From Megaleporinus macrocephalus (Eukaryota > Chordata > Actinopteri > Characiformes > Anostomidae), in contig CM038703.1 of assembly GCA_021613375.1 (NCBI GenBank), positions 21,626,194 to 21,690,193 on the forward strand: DNA of 64,000 nt, written 5' to 3'. This document shows, one piece after another, positions 1-13,195 of the stretch. Positions within the stretch are counted from its first letter, which is position 1. Every line of letters begins with the position of its first letter. The position numbers were made by a program, and so were the translations under genes. The notes below the pieces were generated by a model. That model did no database searches and was not told where the DNA came from. It saw nothing but the letters and a program-made list of their open reading frames with translations.

Positions 1-657
1 CTGTGAAGATTCAGGATGTATATGCTAGAGTCTGTATGTGATGGTAAGCAGACTCAAGCCTGAATTGCTGATGGCAGTGGGGTATTAGGCAGGCAGATTA
101 GCTGGAGGCAGGTTCTCGGAAGGAAGGTCAGCCAACGGATGGTGTATGGGTTGAGGAACACTGCATAAAGAGACTGACAGATAGCCAAACCACAGAGTGT
201 AGAGATAGTGTCAGCAGGTTAAGGTGCAGTGTGGGAGCAATAAAGTCCAGCTTTGTATGTGTAAAATGCAAGAAATCTAAACCTTAAAACCACTTTTTTT
301 TTTTTCTCTTTTAGCCATCTAAATGTCAGCACAATCGGTGCCAACCAAAGGGACCTGGTCTCTAGTTACAGTCAGTAGAGGGGCTCCATTAATGTTTGAC
401 CGTATACCAGGGAGTCAGAAGCATCAAAACTGATTTTACGTATCTCTGCATGCACACATGCTGTGATGACAGGGGTAGCTAATCACCAGACTGACTGAAG
501 GTCTGAAGGCAAATAAGCCCAGATTCTCATACGGGCGACTATAAGACGCACCCCTAACCAGGCCTGATCAACCCTGTTACATTTGATACCCAAACCTGAC
601 CTGAGATGGTGTATCACAGATGTGATTTTACATTTGCTTTGCTTTGTCAGATAGACC

Positions 658-692
<35 letters not shown>

Positions 693-1934
693 TTTATTAT
701 TAATAGGCCAGGAAGGAGACACAGACCAAACCAACAACAAACGCACATAACAAAACACATGAAGAAAGGTGAACAGAAACAGAACACAGAACACATCTTA
801 TAATAATTAAGAACATGCCATGCTGGAATAAACCAGTACTTTACACATCTGTAATACACTAATATTATCTGTTAGCAGTATAATTTTGTGGAATTGACCA
901 TTGTTCAGAGCAGCATCCACTCTCCTCTACTTCACTAAAGTGAAGAACCAAGCCAGAATCGTCCCGAAACCCCTGTATCTGCACACATGACCCTTGAGGA
1001 CTTGATTCGCAAAGTGGGACGTGGATTTGAGGGGGGCTAACTGAGCAGACTGAACTCTGATTCTCCCCACGTGCGTCATTTATTCAGTATGTATGAAGGG
1101 GCTGGAGACTCGACTGCAAATATCAAACCTGTAATAATAATCCTACAGATCTGTGACTTGATTTTAAACTGCAATTCAAAGGAAAAAGCTGGAAGATGCA
1201 GCTTCTCTGTCTCAGCAATGTAAGTAAATAAGCTTGGCAAGAACGCTGGAGGTAACATGTAATCAGCTGCTGTTTCAGTGCTTTATATAAAAATACATGT
1301 AAAACGTCTAGATCCTCATGTTGAATGTTGTCATTTGAAAAGCAAAAAATGTTGGGTTTGTAATGAATCTTGTTGTGCTTTTTAGATGAGTCAATGATGG
1401 AGGGCAGAATCAGCCGTTCAAATTGGAATATTAAGACCGTTCTCAGAGAGAAAGGAAGTGTTTTTTGAGGAGTGTTTTTTTCATATTTCTATCTTGTTTT
1501 TTTATTTACACTTACTGCATGTTTAATACAACACCCAGGTTTAGTATTATATAAAATAAAAATATTTTTATAGTGTGTTTCCAGGGGCTTTTACAGGTAT
1601 TGCAGGGCTACCAACTTCGTTGGAGAGACATTTGGAGCGACATAGAGTTAAGCCAGTTAGACTAATCTAGATCTACCTGTTTAGCATAAATTACTCAATT
1701 TACATTCAGCATGGTAATTTCTTCAGTTTCTGGAATTTTAACCTTGGGGAGCATTTCACTAGTCAGAGGTCAGAAACTGCTAAATTCCAATTATAGATCA
1801 CAGCATTTTAATATGAAATTCACTTGCTTAACTAGGGGGCTTGTTATGAACCTCTTCATTGCCTCTTCTGCAGCATTTTTAGTTTCAGGCAGTCAAGAGG
1901 CATCCAACAACAAAGTGAGTCTTGTTAGTCACAC
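1..1934. other. Unassigned non-coding DNA
   Basis: No gene is recognised here. A T-rich tract ending in TTTTAG at about 290-314 resembles a splice acceptor, but the sequence after it closes quickly in all frames. The short open frames on both strands have no family resemblance and no codon pattern I trust. The only clear structure is the TAA microsatellite listed separately. Confidence 0.6.
659..690. repeat. (TAA)n microsatellite
   Basis: About ten perfect TAA units are followed by a degenerate ATTTATTATTAATA tail. An open frame on the minus strand reads this tract as a tyrosine run and is not a gene. Confidence 0.95.
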
Positions 1935-2435
1935 ACAGCGTTGGAAACTGTGAGGCCTCCTGCCGCGGACTCCTCCTCAGTCAGTTCACTTTCGCCTGCT
2001 GGTTCTCTGGAGTTTCTAAATGAACCTGAGGATGGACATTTCCCATGCACCAGCAGGAGATCACCTGACTTAAAGTGTTTTGCTTTCAACCAATAGATTT
2101 TCCTTTCTGTGCTCACTTGAATTTTAATACTCACAGGTGCTTCTCATTATATGTGTTGATGTAGACCTTTGCAGCGCATTGCCTACTTTGTTGTGTATCC
2201 AGTCTTTTGATAATTTCATTTGCTTTCTCGTGTTTGACCAGATTTTGTGTTTTTTGACTACTCTTCTCGTTTTCCTCTGTTGTTTCCTTTTTTTTTTTGC
2301 TTCTGGTTTTGACCTTGGGCTGTTTATCAGCTTTCTCTTTGAATGTCCCTTTGGTTTTGGATATATAGCTCTACCTGCATATTTACTGGCCTTAAGTAAA
2401 ATACAAACTGGTGTAACGTCTGCAAGCACCTGATT
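1935..2435 (+). repeat. Probable dispersed repeat with pyrimidine-rich 3' part
   Basis: The second half (about 2150-2435) is strongly T/C-biased on the plus strand, with phrases such as TGGTTTTGACCTTGGGCTG and a closing AACGTCTGCAAGCACCTGATT. A segment of the same style lies at 38330-38965. I recall similar strand-biased tails from dispersed fish repeats, possibly LTR-related, but cannot name the family. Both strands stay open across the tail (98 and 101 codons). That follows from the base bias and is not evidence of coding. Confidence 0.4.
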
Positions 2436-4735
2436 TGTTTGAGCACCCTACAGAAACAAGTGCAGCCTTCATTTCAATGATATACAGTGGGCGGAGCCTC
2501 TCTCTGTGGATGACCAACCAGCTATACAAACCACCTGCTATCATGTTATCAGCAACCTGCTCACTGTATTTTCAGTGAACTCTGTTTAGTTCTTCAGCTA
2601 CAGTTACTCACAATGAGCTTAACGTACTTGGATAGAATTGCGGGAAAAATACAAGTTTGGCAGAAGACCGTCCTGAATTGCGGGAGTCTTCCGGCCAGTG
2701 CGGGGGAGTTGGCAGCCCTGGTATTGTGTAATAATAAAACAAAACAAAGCATAATAAGTTATACAACTGTACAGTGCAAACACCAGATTTCAGATTCAAC
2801 CAAATCCAAAACAACAAACAAAACAAAACTATCTCCAAGAGAAATACTAACTAACCTCAACCAGAATAAAAGACAGCTTATCCACAGACCAACCCTTAAC
2901 ACAATAGTGGCCTACCTGGTAAAGCTTCTTACAAAAATATCTAGGAACATACAAAGTACAAACAAAACAGCAACACAAAAAAAGAGCAGAGCATAACATG
3001 TACTAATTATTTCTCTCATTTCATCCGAATATATAATAATTTATTATCGCTGTGCAGAGGTTGAAAAGTGCAGAGGCTGCTAGTTAATATGTGCAGTACA
3101 AACCAATTAAAAGGAATGATTGATTTGCTTGGTCACAATGAACATGTATGATCGTCACCAGATGAAATATTTAGTAATAAATAAACATTACTGCAATTAA
3201 TGTTGTATATATGTGTTGGCCAAACATGACCTTTCATGTCCTCCGAAGGACATAGAATGAGGCAGCAATTTAAGAAACTCCTGTGACACAGTGTTCTACA
3301 AAAGCTATAATTTCTAACTTATGATCTGTTTAGAGCAAAATGCAGTCTTAGTACTCACTTGAGGCTATTTTGTTTTAATAAGACTGACTAGGTATACGCT
3401 GCCATGCCTTTGATAAGGGTACTTAACCCCCTGTTGTTCCAGGTGGCACTGTGCTGCTTCAATACTGGGTGTAGTAAAGCAGCAAAATGCCAAACGTCTT
3501 AACAAAACGCCTTTCATATGTCATCATTTTCCACTACAGTGCAGCCTGAGACTGATGTGCATTATGATATTTTACTTTTTTGTTCTTGCAGTTGTATAAT
3601 TCTTTTGTATCCCAGTTTGGATGCAGCTTTATAGCCCCATGGGTAGAGCCAGATCAAGGCAATTGCTTACATTATTCAAGTATTTAAAAAATGCATATCT
3701 TGGTCATTCAAATTGGGATATTTTGGACATTTATCTTAAGCATCTAGAAATCATCTTCTTCAGCTTCTCTTTTTCTCATGCCGTTCTCTATCTCTCTAGC
3801 CTCGCTCTCTTTTTCTGGCTTCTCTGAAAATGTCTCATGTTGTATCATGCTGTTTCCCTCACCTCACCTTCCCTCCCTGTCTCTGTGCCAAATGCTCCAA
3901 ACTTCAAGTAGGAGGCGACAAAATAAAGGGGGGTTGTGGTGGTGGGGGTGGGGGGGGTGGGGTGGTTGGGTTGTCTCTGTTCATCTTTTCACATGTCGGT
4001 GGTATTTTCACTTGCCCAAAATTACTCCCCCACACTGACACTCCACAGCTCCATTACTCCCCCACCCCTCAGTCTCCCAAAGCCGCTTGCATTAGCTGAC
4101 CTTTCCGGCTTCTCCGACTCCGACAATGGACCTGTCTTGTCTGGCAGGACGCTGGAAACGGCGGGAAAGACTGACTGGTGACACCTCCTATTCAGATCGT
4201 CGCTTCCTGAGCCCATCACGGGATTCTTGCTTTGTGACAGATTATTAACATCAGGAGGCAGTGATGGATTCGCTGTCTAGTGAGGGTCAGGCGCTTCTCT
4301 TTCATGGCCAAATCTCATGCATCAATCAGGAAACTTGCTGAAGGAAACAACTCCTATGTTTTTTTTTTGTTTTTTTTTCTTCCAAGTGCATTCTTAACCA
4401 CACTGGCAACCTGGTAACAAAAAGGCATGATATAGGCCTAGCAAAGCGGGACTGGAATTAGCTCCACTGAGCTAATTTCCTCACTGTAATGGAAGCCTCA
4501 GATTTCATTTAGCAGCGTGAGATCTCTTCCTCTGACAGGCGCGCTGGATTTTATATAAGCCTGATGTGGGAGGCTCATCCTCGCTCAACCCCGAGGCCTG
4601 GAGGCAGCCATTTCTGAGACCTCTCTAGTGGTTGTTATCGTGGTGGGGTTCGGGGGGGAGGAATTGCTTTCACCTGTGATCACCTGGTTCATATTCCATT
4701 TTTCTCACATGAAATTGTTTCCTGTTTCTTTTCAG
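2436..4735. other. Unassigned non-coding DNA with a hAT-like scrap
   Basis: No gene is recognised. Around 2640-2725 the phrases GCGGGAGTCTTCCGG and GGAGTTGGCAGCCCTGG resemble wording common in decayed fish DNA transposons, but no ends are visible. The stretch 4080-4620 is richer in CpG and looks unique, so it may contain conserved regulatory sequence. That can only be decided by alignment. Confidence 0.4.
3928..3970 (+). repeat. G-run tract, potential G-quadruplex
   Basis: The plus strand holds successive runs of four to eight G separated by one to three bases (GGGGGG, GGGGG, GGGGGGGG, GGGG, GGG). This fits the usual G-quadruplex pattern of four close G runs. Its function is unknown and it is not next to a recognised promoter. 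Confidence 0.75.
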
Positions 4736-4863
4736 GTTCACCTGACCTCCTTATTGCAGCTTGGGGTTGCATTGTCGAGAGACTTTCCTCTGTATGTGTA
4801 GGCCGCAAACTGATTCAGCATGATATCCCAAGTAATCTTCAAGGCCCAGCTTTTGAAGACTGA
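4736..4863 (+). CDS. Candidate terminal coding exon, unrecognised protein
   Basis: A strong acceptor-like tract, TTTCCTGTTTCTTTTCAG, ends at 4735. After two phase bases one frame stays open for 41 codons and stops with TGA at 4861-4863. The peptide begins SPDLLIAAWGCIVE and ends LQGPAFED, with a mixed composition that looks more protein-like than most frames here. The other two frames close early (within 24 codons). I do not recognise the family. The nearest AATAAA downstream is at 5128-5133. No partner exon was found upstream, so a chance open frame behind a pyrimidine tract is at least as likely. Confidence 0.18.
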
Positions 4864-6075
4864 TTGAAATTTAAAGTATGTAAAACGGTTTGTTGGGAAA
4901 CCCATGCATTAGAACTGCTGAGACATTTGCTGGTGCTTATTGCCATTAATATCAATGTCATTTAAATTTTTTCAACAGCAAATTATATATAAAAATATTT
5001 TGCACATTTACACAATATTACTGCTGGTACCATATATTTGTTTATCCCATCAGCCAATGCATTACATATGAATACCAGTGACAGCACCAACTTTTTGCAG
5101 CTCTTTAAAGTCTTTCTCTGAAATAATAATAAAAATGTGATTTAGCGTTTGCAGTATTTACCACTAGTCTGGGCTGTTGAGTCAACAAGATTGCTATAAT
5201 GGAGGTTTCCTTAATTTCAGCGAGTGCGCTGTAATTAAAGTCTATTAAGCGATGAGGCAATCTGGATAGCAAAGTAAATTTTTCGAAACCCATTTCCATG
5301 TGCACACAAGATGTTCTTTGAGCTCTGAACACACGCTGTGAAAAAATATGGAATGTGTGTTCAGAAATGTCTCTGTCCTACACCCCCCCCCCTCCCCCAC
5401 CAACCCTCTTTCTTTTTCTCCTTTGAATAGAGGAATGCCTCCTTAGCCATATTCAAAATCCCTCAAGTGTTTTAGAAAATTGGTCGGAACATAAAGCTAC
5501 ATATTTGACTGCTATGTGAATTTCTAAGTGCTGTATTCCCCTTTTCTATTTGTAAAAGCTCCAAGCCTCGTATGGTGGTAGTATACGTCAAGAGTGCAGC
5601 ACAAAAGAAAAGTAGCTTCATTTATGCTGAAACAAGTTGGATCCAGATCTGGCACCTCCTAGATTGGATCCAGCAGCTAGTATTTCCTTACTCCTTATTC
5701 ACCTGTCATGCAGCAATTTATAGAGATGTATTATAGCATTTCCTGCAAACCACCACATAAAATGTGGCAAAGGCACCTAAAAACAAGCATACTCCTGCAA
5801 TACAAAAAAAAGTGGTAATAAAAACAGCATTGATGCTGTGTACCACTTGCAAATGTGCCCACTACTGCTGTGATTGGTTCATTTTGGTCTGACAGTGATG
5901 ATATATATTGTTACAACATAATATAAATACATGAGACACAACCCAAAATCGTTCAACAGCCTTTCAAAACAGCAAGTAGGAGAAGAACGCGAAGGCTCAA
6001 TGTTTATGAAGCTCGAAAACATATCTGAGATTCTTACAAATTTCCATCTCTACCTTCTGTTTTCCACTACTCCAA
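4864..6075. other. Unassigned non-coding DNA
   Basis: No gene is recognised. It contains a C-run (5383-5399) and ordinary A+T-rich sequence. No terminal repeats or long open frames are visible. Confidence 0.6.
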
Positions 6076-6335
6076 GTTCTCAGCAGCACCACTGTGTCTG
6101 ATCCACTCGTACTAGCTCAACACACACTAACACACTATTATATCGAGTTTCACTGTAGTGATGTGATGATCAACCACCTAAATGATTACTGCTCTGTTGG
6201 AGTCCTGACCATGAGGTGAACGGAGCTAACCAAGCATTGTGAGAAACAGATGGACTACCAAGTGCATACAGCCAGTGGAGCTGAATAAATGGACAATGAC
6301 TGTAGATACCAAATAAAGTGCACAGTATAAGTATA
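6076..6335 (+). repeat. Decayed copy of the fold-back repeat family
   Basis: Recognised by the ordered phrases CACTGTGTCTGATCCACTC, AACACACTAACACAC, AGAAACAGATGGACTAC and AGTGGAGCTGAATAAATGG. These recur in copies at 8421, 30784, 45066, 46028 and 51666. I know this as an abundant non-coding repeat of otophysan fishes. It is probably a non-autonomous DNA element. Confidence 0.75.
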
Positions 6336-8420
6336 CCATGAACCACCTGCCATCATATTGCACCTCTCCTCACGCAGGGCATTAGAGTATGGTTAAAATT
6401 CAGACCTCATTTAATTACCACACAAATAAGGACGTCACCACACAAATTGTCACATGCTATATCTGCCCTGCCGTATGTTGTAACCCTAACTCGTATGTGG
6501 GTGCATTTCACTGTCTGACATTAGCAGAAGAGAGCATTAAAATGTTCCAAACTCAAACTGCATTCAAATGGCAGTGAAAAGCACAATCAAGGATGTATCC
6601 ATTAGACACGCATCATTCAAAAACCATTTGAACTTTCAGCTGGGATAGTCAAAGCGTTCTAAAACTGTAAATGCAAATGTTAGATACTGCAATGTGTTAT
6701 GTGTCATGGCAGTCATGCTGTGATTGCGAAACTAAGCCCACTTTTTTGGACCCAAGCCACATGAACTTGTTCTGAATCTTCTCTTTCACTACAGCTCCCT
6801 CTGTCTGCAAAGATGTAAGAGTTAATGTTCTGGAACAGAGTTACAATTTGAATCCATTCAGCTGTAATATTAAAACAACCTCTCAGCTTGCGCCTTATGG
6901 TTGGGAGTGTGTCTGAGCTGTCCTCCCGCTGTTGTTCTCTTAGATAAGATTCTCCATTATTTTAACCTCCATTTGGCGTTGCTGACATGAAGCTTGTTAT
7001 CAAAACTGTTGTGGACCGGCCCAGACATGGCACAAAAGGCCTGTCTGCTGAGCTCATTCCAACTTCGAAATGATTTCCTTTGCGCTTATTAGTGCTCTTG
7101 TTGCATAAGTTAATTACCAAATGAGATTTTGTAATCTCGTTCTTTGACTTTAGCAACATGATCCAGTGCATGATCAGATTAAAGCAGTGTCCTACTTGGA
7201 AGCGGCTGAATGAACAAAAAGCTTAACAGGGAGACAGCTAGCAAATGAGATCATGCTAACCTCATCCTCTTGGCTTTCGTTCATTGTTAGGCGCGTTAGT
7301 ATTTTGCTGTGAAGTGTTTCTTCAACAATGAGAGGTGGCGTTGGAGGGCTTGTATGCTCTCACATGTTTTTGTTGCGCAATGCGAGGCTTGCGGAGCAGT
7401 AGGAGGCTGGGCCAGGCATGTATGTAGGGGATGATTGAGATGACGACTGTTCTGTTCGCTAAAGAGACTGCTGAGAGATGGGTGCTCAGCATGCGTGACA
7501 CATCCCGGGCGTGAGTGGGTGTTCGGCCCACGTGGACCCGCGAGTAGAGAGCCTCGGCAACAGGCTTTTGTTCCTCTGAGTGCCGGGATCTTTGATAACA
7601 ACAACACTCACCCATTGTTTCCTAAGGCTGAATTGTCTCCTCACTAATGCCGCAGTAAAGGCAGTTCCTTAAAAACATCGACAAGATGTGGGATTGGGTA
7701 TTCAGGAGAGGCAGACGCTGAAACATAGCGGGAATTTGCCTGCCTGCAGACTAATCCTTACTTGTAAGGTTTTATTGATTTCGCTGTGTTAATTCGTCAC
7801 GATGTGTGACGGGAAAGTTCATTTCTTTGCTTTTTCGATAGGGCCCAACACGAGAAAGAGGGCTTGATCACCAGCTTTAACATCTAGTTGCAGTCACAGA
7901 GCTTTGCAATTGCAGATGGTGTTGAAATTCAAAGCACAGACCCCCAAATTGAGGGGCTACAAGAAAATACGGTCGCTGTGGCATTTATTTCAACGGAAAT
8001 TACAAATGGGACTTTGTGATTAGAGGGTTTTTTTTGGGGTTTTTTCAGCTGACGAATTCTGTTCCATCACTATTTGGAGCATTCAAAAGGCCTTTGCATG
8101 GGGAGGGGTTGTCATGGTGACGTTTGAAAACCAGTCTGGGCGGCCATGGGCGAGAATGCCATGAAACACATTTCATGGCTTGCTTTTTCAACGCAACTGC
8201 TTCGTCCACACCCAACATGAGACGCCAAACAGTGGATCTATACAAGGCCAAATTAGCCAAACTAGCTGGAGGCACTGATGGAGAAATCTGTTTCAAGTGC
8301 TCATTGCTGACGCTCATATTTCCGTATGGCTCCATTACGGACTGTGATTTGCTGCGAAATGCAGTGGCAGTGCTGAAGTTTTTAAACACCTCTGTGTCAC
8401 TGCTGGACTGAGCATGATCC
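6336..8420. other. Unassigned, partly CpG-containing unique DNA
   Basis: No gene is recognised. Two blocks, about 7260-7760 and 8040-8410, look unique and less A+T-rich than their surroundings. The second stays open on both strands for about 95-114 codons, but has no start context, splice signals or family match. They are plausible conserved non-coding elements, which cannot be shown from one sequence. Confidence 0.4.
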
Positions 8421-8735
8421 CCTAACCAAAACTATCCAGACAACAGTGTCCTGTGGACAGCAGCCTGTGACCACTGACGCAGGACTAGAGGATGACCAAC
8501 ATAAACTGCACAGCGACAGATCGTCGTCTCTGACTTTACATCTACAAGGTGGACTGGCAAAGAGGTAGGAGTGTCTAATAGAGTGGACACAATGTTTACA
8601 CTATGTCACTGCAGTGCTGAGAATGATCCACCACGCACATAATACCTGCTTTTTGGTCGTCCTTTGGGGGGTCCTGACAAAGCATGCAGTAAATCGACTA
8701 CAGTCTGTAAGTGTAGATACAAGAAAGTGGTTTAA
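8421..8735 (+). repeat. Copy of the fold-back repeat family
   Basis: Carries the family phrases TGTGACCACTGACGCAGGACT, CTGACTTTACATCTACA, TGCAGTGCTGAGAATGATCC and GACTACAGTCTGTAAGTG in the usual order on the plus strand. It is diverged from the copies at 30784 and 46028 but follows them along most of its length. Confidence 0.8.
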
Positions 8736-8969
8736 ATGAAGTGACTAGTAAGTATATATTTCATATAAGCCGTTTAACTCCAGTAGTGAGGCCTAGAGTG
8801 TCCCTTCTTGTCTCACAAAAACTGATCCCGCCTGTTAGAAATCAAAGCATAACTGGTTGATTTCAAGGCCAGTTCCTTATTTGTGTTGGTGGTTAATTTA
8901 ATGTGTTGCACTCCTTGAAGACCTAACCAATGAGAGAGCTTGCTTGGCTATATATAAGAGTTTAGAACC

Positions 8970-9192
8970 AATTAACATTTGTGTTTGCACACAGTGGAAT
9001 TTGAGCTCTGCATTTAGCCCGTTCATGCAGTGAAACACTCACATATGCACACACTAGTTATCATACACACTAGGGGGCAGTGAGCATACTTGCCCAGGGT
9101 GGTGGGCAATCCTAGGGGTGAGCAGTTAGGGGTTAGGTGCCTTTTTCAAGGGCACTTCAGTCGTGTCCTGTTGGTTCAGGGGATTGTTCAGA
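8970..9192 (+). repeat. Short dispersed repeat, GGTTAGGTGCC family
   Basis: Contains the block GCAGTGAAACACTCACAT, CTAGGGGGCAGTGAGCATAC, GAGCAGTTAGGGGTTAGG and AAGGGCACTTCAGTCGTG, which I know as a very common short interspersed repeat of otophysan fishes. A second, more decayed copy is at 27355-27570. An A+T stretch with a (TA)n run (9281-9297) follows. Confidence 0.8.
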
Positions 9193-12100
9193 GGATCTGA
9201 CTCGATTATTTTCTATTTATTTTATCTCTGTTGATTTTTTTTATTAACCATTTTGTTTCCAACCAAAACCAATAAAAAATTATATATATATATATACTGA
9301 AGAGCCCTTATATATAGAAATTACAGATGTATTTCAGAAGGTTCTCAGAAGCATTCACCTCTGCTCAATTAAAGACATCAAAAAACATTCTTTGGAGCAT
9401 TCCTATAAAACCAGTTCTGCTTCCATAAAAAAACATGGTTCTGTAAAGTCTATGTACCAATTTAAGTTTGTTTATAGAAATGTAGCATCACTCACTTATG
9501 TTAGTGTCGTCAGCCATCATATCATATTTTCCTGAACATCAAAATTTACTCTTTTTGCTTAGAATTCCTTTAACTGCAAATATAAAGGGCACGTTCCAAA
9601 AACTGCACCATGAGCATGTGATCGTCTCAAAGCCAGTCTGTTAGACTGACCTAAATTTCCTTAGCAACTGCTTGTTTCCCAGCATCCAGCAGAAAGTACC
9701 CATACTCCCCCCTCACTTCTTCACAGAGACCATTAGGAGAGTAAACAAGGTATTGTCCCGTACTGCTGCAAAAGCCAGCCAAGAAGAGGTTTTGATGGCA
9801 AGTCGCAGAGGACTTGGTCTTACAGAGCGCTGATTTCAGGCACTCTGTGATGTCACGGATGCTCTGTGAACAGAGTGATTCATTCTCTCTCATTACAACT
9901 GAGATGGGAGCCATCATGCTGCTTTATCCCACCCCAAACATCAGAGTAGCTTCTCAGCAGCCAAAGAGAGGACCGGATTTGGATCTGACTTCCAGTTAGA
10001 AAGGGAATTTGGACCTGGGAGCCCTGTTTGGGTTGTAGTTTTAGCCATTGTTTGAGCTGAAATGCCATTTAAATGCCTCCAAACTCTGACTCAGAAATAT
10101 AATGCTGCCCAGAATCAAGAAAGTTTAAAGACGATTAGCAATTGCCTTTTATGATGTCTCCATGAGACTCAGTCATCATGTGATAGATCCTTTTTTCGTC
10201 ATTGTGTGACACCCACAAGGAATGAAGGAAACTTAACCCCTTTGCACAAAAGGAAAACGTTAATTCAACTTTATCCACTATGATTAATAAAGGGCTCTCT
10301 AATTGCTATCTGCATGGTGATTTTTATATAAATGTGATCTAGCAAAGACAGGTCCATCTTTGTTATAATCTGGACAGGAAATGCTGTTAATTGCTTGAAC
10401 TACAGTGACTAAAGCTCACTGCCACACTGCATCGGTCAACAACAGCGGCAGAGGCTAAGGCAGCACTGTACATTCTGCTGCTTTGCCATTATTATCATGG
10501 CATATTATCATTATTTTGATACATTCGATGCATCACTTTAACCATTGTAGGGTCCATACATTACAACCTCCAGAGCTCATGGTTTAATATGTTAATGACT
10601 TTCTCTGAAGGTTTCTATACACCAGTAGGAATGGTGGCAGTAAATTACAGGGTGGTTTCATGGTTTTAAATGGTGAGAGCATCAAGTTCTAGTTTGCAAA
10701 GCAGCAGAGAGAAATACTGAAACTGCCATTTGTGCTGTGACCAAGTACATTAGTTTATATATCGCAGTAAAAATGGTTTTATTGGATTAGTCAGCTGCTG
10801 CTCCTTTCATTAAACAAAACCCACAAAGGTTTTGTTGTTAGTGAAAATATCCCGCCTGTCAGCCCAAATGGAGATTTTCTTGGCTTCGCCGCTGTTTATG
10901 GCTATAGATCACTGTGCAGATTTTCCCAAAGTAACCATTCTGAACATAATAGGTCATCATTCCCTTGACCCTGAAAAGTGGTGGGTCAAATGCCTGCTTG
11001 CTCTCTGGCAGCCATGGTCATAACTAAGATTTTATGGGCCCCAGTGCAAAGAAATACAACCTCCACCCCCAAATACAAACATGATAATAAAAAATCAAGT
11101 AATAAGCTTGTTTCATCAGTGTTGTTGTATCAGTATGTCTCAAACAAGCTAATGCTGTTGTCCCAACCTGGCAGGACCCAAAAACATATCAGGATTAGTC
11201 AGGATCAGCCGTCATTTTTCAAATATGCATCGAACTTGTGCTGAGTTCAAATTGGTTCACACAGGCTGCCTCATGTATTTTGCCCTGCTTCCCTATTTTC
11301 GCTACTTTAAATAGTTTTACTCTGGCATGCCGGACTACTCTGCACTGAGGCTCATGCTTGTGAGAAACCAAAACATAAACAGGGAAGTACAGTGTAGTGT
11401 AGCCAAACGAATGTTTGATTTGTTTGGCCCAAAATGTTTGTATGTTCCATGTACAGAAATAGAGTTATAGGATTTAACAGTTGAACGCTAACATCATGGT
11501 ATATCAGCACCCCACAGAGTGAGAACAGCACATTATAGAAAGTGTTTCTGGACAAAAAAAAGATTAAGATGCTGTTCCAAATCACTAAATGATAATCTAT
11601 TAATATATTTTTAAAGCATACATGCTATTCAGTGTTATTCTGTTCAATCACTTTTGGCTGATAATCGACTGGTTTGGGATGCCACAGAATTATATTATAA
11701 TTGGGTCTTGAATTCAAATCATGTTGGTATGGTTGAAGTCAGGTTATGATTTTTGTTGGTACCAACATCACCAAAACATTATGTCATATGATTTACTCAT
11801 AATTCTGGCAGGGCAATAGCGCAACATCGCAGGAGATTAAACTGAACACACTCCTCAGTGATAAACATAGGTTTGGTATTGCATGCATTTTGTGGCATGT
11901 TACCATCATTAACTGTAATCACATAGCTACTCTATAGTCACATTAGAGATATGGTGAATTGTTGGCTTAGGTAATAGATAGATAGCTATCCAAAAGAGGA
12001 TAGCTGCAGCATAAATACATAAACAGAACATAGCATAAATATAATATCGAATATAAAAAATAAACAAAAACAGAAAAATGCAAAGGAAGGTAGGCTGGAA

Positions 12101-12256
12101 CAGACTGAAGCAAAATATATGAGACCAATTAATGTTGATTTGAATAATTTAGGTTTTCATGAAAAGTATATTATCAAGAGAATTACATGGCAAACCTACC
12201 AACCAGTAAGAGTGAGTACCAGTATAAATTAAATTAAATCAACATCAATATATATT
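9193..12256. other. Unassigned non-coding DNA
   Basis: No gene is recognised. The block 9640-10010 looks unique and moderately G+C-rich and could be conserved non-coding sequence. The text around 9320-9450 (TTTCAGAAGGTTCTCAG, CATGGTTCTGTAAAG) resembles a short fish repeat built on GGTTCT motifs. The remainder is plain A+T-rich DNA. Confidence 0.45.
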
Positions 12257-13195
12257 CAACTCTTGGAACACTGGTTGGAACATTGTGCAAAAAGTAAATA
12301 AAACCAAATTATTTAAAAACAGAAGAGTTATGTGCAAATCATTTAAACTCTATATTTAATAAAACATGTCAACATATCATATGTTGAAAGGTTTTAAATA
12401 TACGTGTTTTTTTTTTATTTGATTCTAGCAAGGCAGGTTCATGTTTAACACTGTGTTGCATTAAAAGCATATTTTAACAATACTCGCATTTGAGAACTAA
12501 GGAGACCAATTGTTGAAGTTTTTTATTTTTTTAATTTTTGCTTGATATATTTTAGCCACATAACAGTTTGGGCTCGCCTTTGTTGTGATTTATGTGTCCT
12601 TTCTAAATTTTGTGTGTCCTTTCTAAATTTTCTAAAAAGTTTTCAGAGGGTGGCTGTTCTGGACTACAGAATGTGGTTTAGCATAGTCTTACTGAGATAA
12701 ACAAGGCCATCCCTAAAAAAGACTTTACCTGGCTGACAACATTTGTTGCTTCAAAACCCATATATCATCATGGATGTTGGTTTCTGGTTCCTGAGCCCAT
12801 GCAGTATTTATTACCACAGTATCATGTCTGCGTTAAATGCAGGGCTGTCTTAGGCCCGAAGAACTTGCCCATCCAGTATTAGTTTAGGGCCTTGTGCCTC
12901 ACAGAGATTTCTGTTTTGTACTGTAGATTATGAAATTCTCAAGTTTTTTATTATTTTACATTGAGAAACATTATGCCTTTCCCTCTGCTTTGTGGTGAAC
13001 TGGTTGTTTATTAACTTGTTTAGTTGAGAGATGCTCCTGTCCCAACGTTTTTGAAACTTGTTGCTGGCATCAAATTCAAAACAGGCATATGGTTTTCTTA
13101 GTTGTCAGTTCCAATGTTTGTTTTGTTGTCTTTGTACTTCAATTAAATATAGCATTCAAGTCATTGCATTCTGTTAATAGTTCTATTTTTGGAAA
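12257..13195 (-). mobile_element. Decayed Tc1-like element, shortened internally
   Basis: The plus strand reads like the antisense of a common fish Tc1-type element. After a left-end-like start (AAATAAAACCAAATT, then GTGCAAATCATTTAAA) come GAGAACTAAGGAGACCAATTG, TGTGGTTTAGCATAGTCTTA, CCATCCCTAAAAAAGACTT and TTGAGAAACATTATGCC. It finishes with TTGTTGCTGGCATCAAATTC and AAGTCATTGCATTCTG. These follow the order of the family, but the length is about 940 bp rather than about 1.5 kb. No transposase frame survives and the last part of the right inverted repeat is missing. The transposase would have been on the minus strand. The family match is from memory of its consensus wording, without a search. 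Confidence 0.7.

Noticed and set aside
315..376. Possible exon after the T-rich tract ending TTTTAG
   Set aside because: All frames close within about 20 codons and there is no donor. It also has no link to the candidate exon at 4736.
8124..8411. 95-codon plus-strand frame with balanced composition
   Set aside because: The opposite strand is equally open, there is no splice or start context, and no family is recognised.
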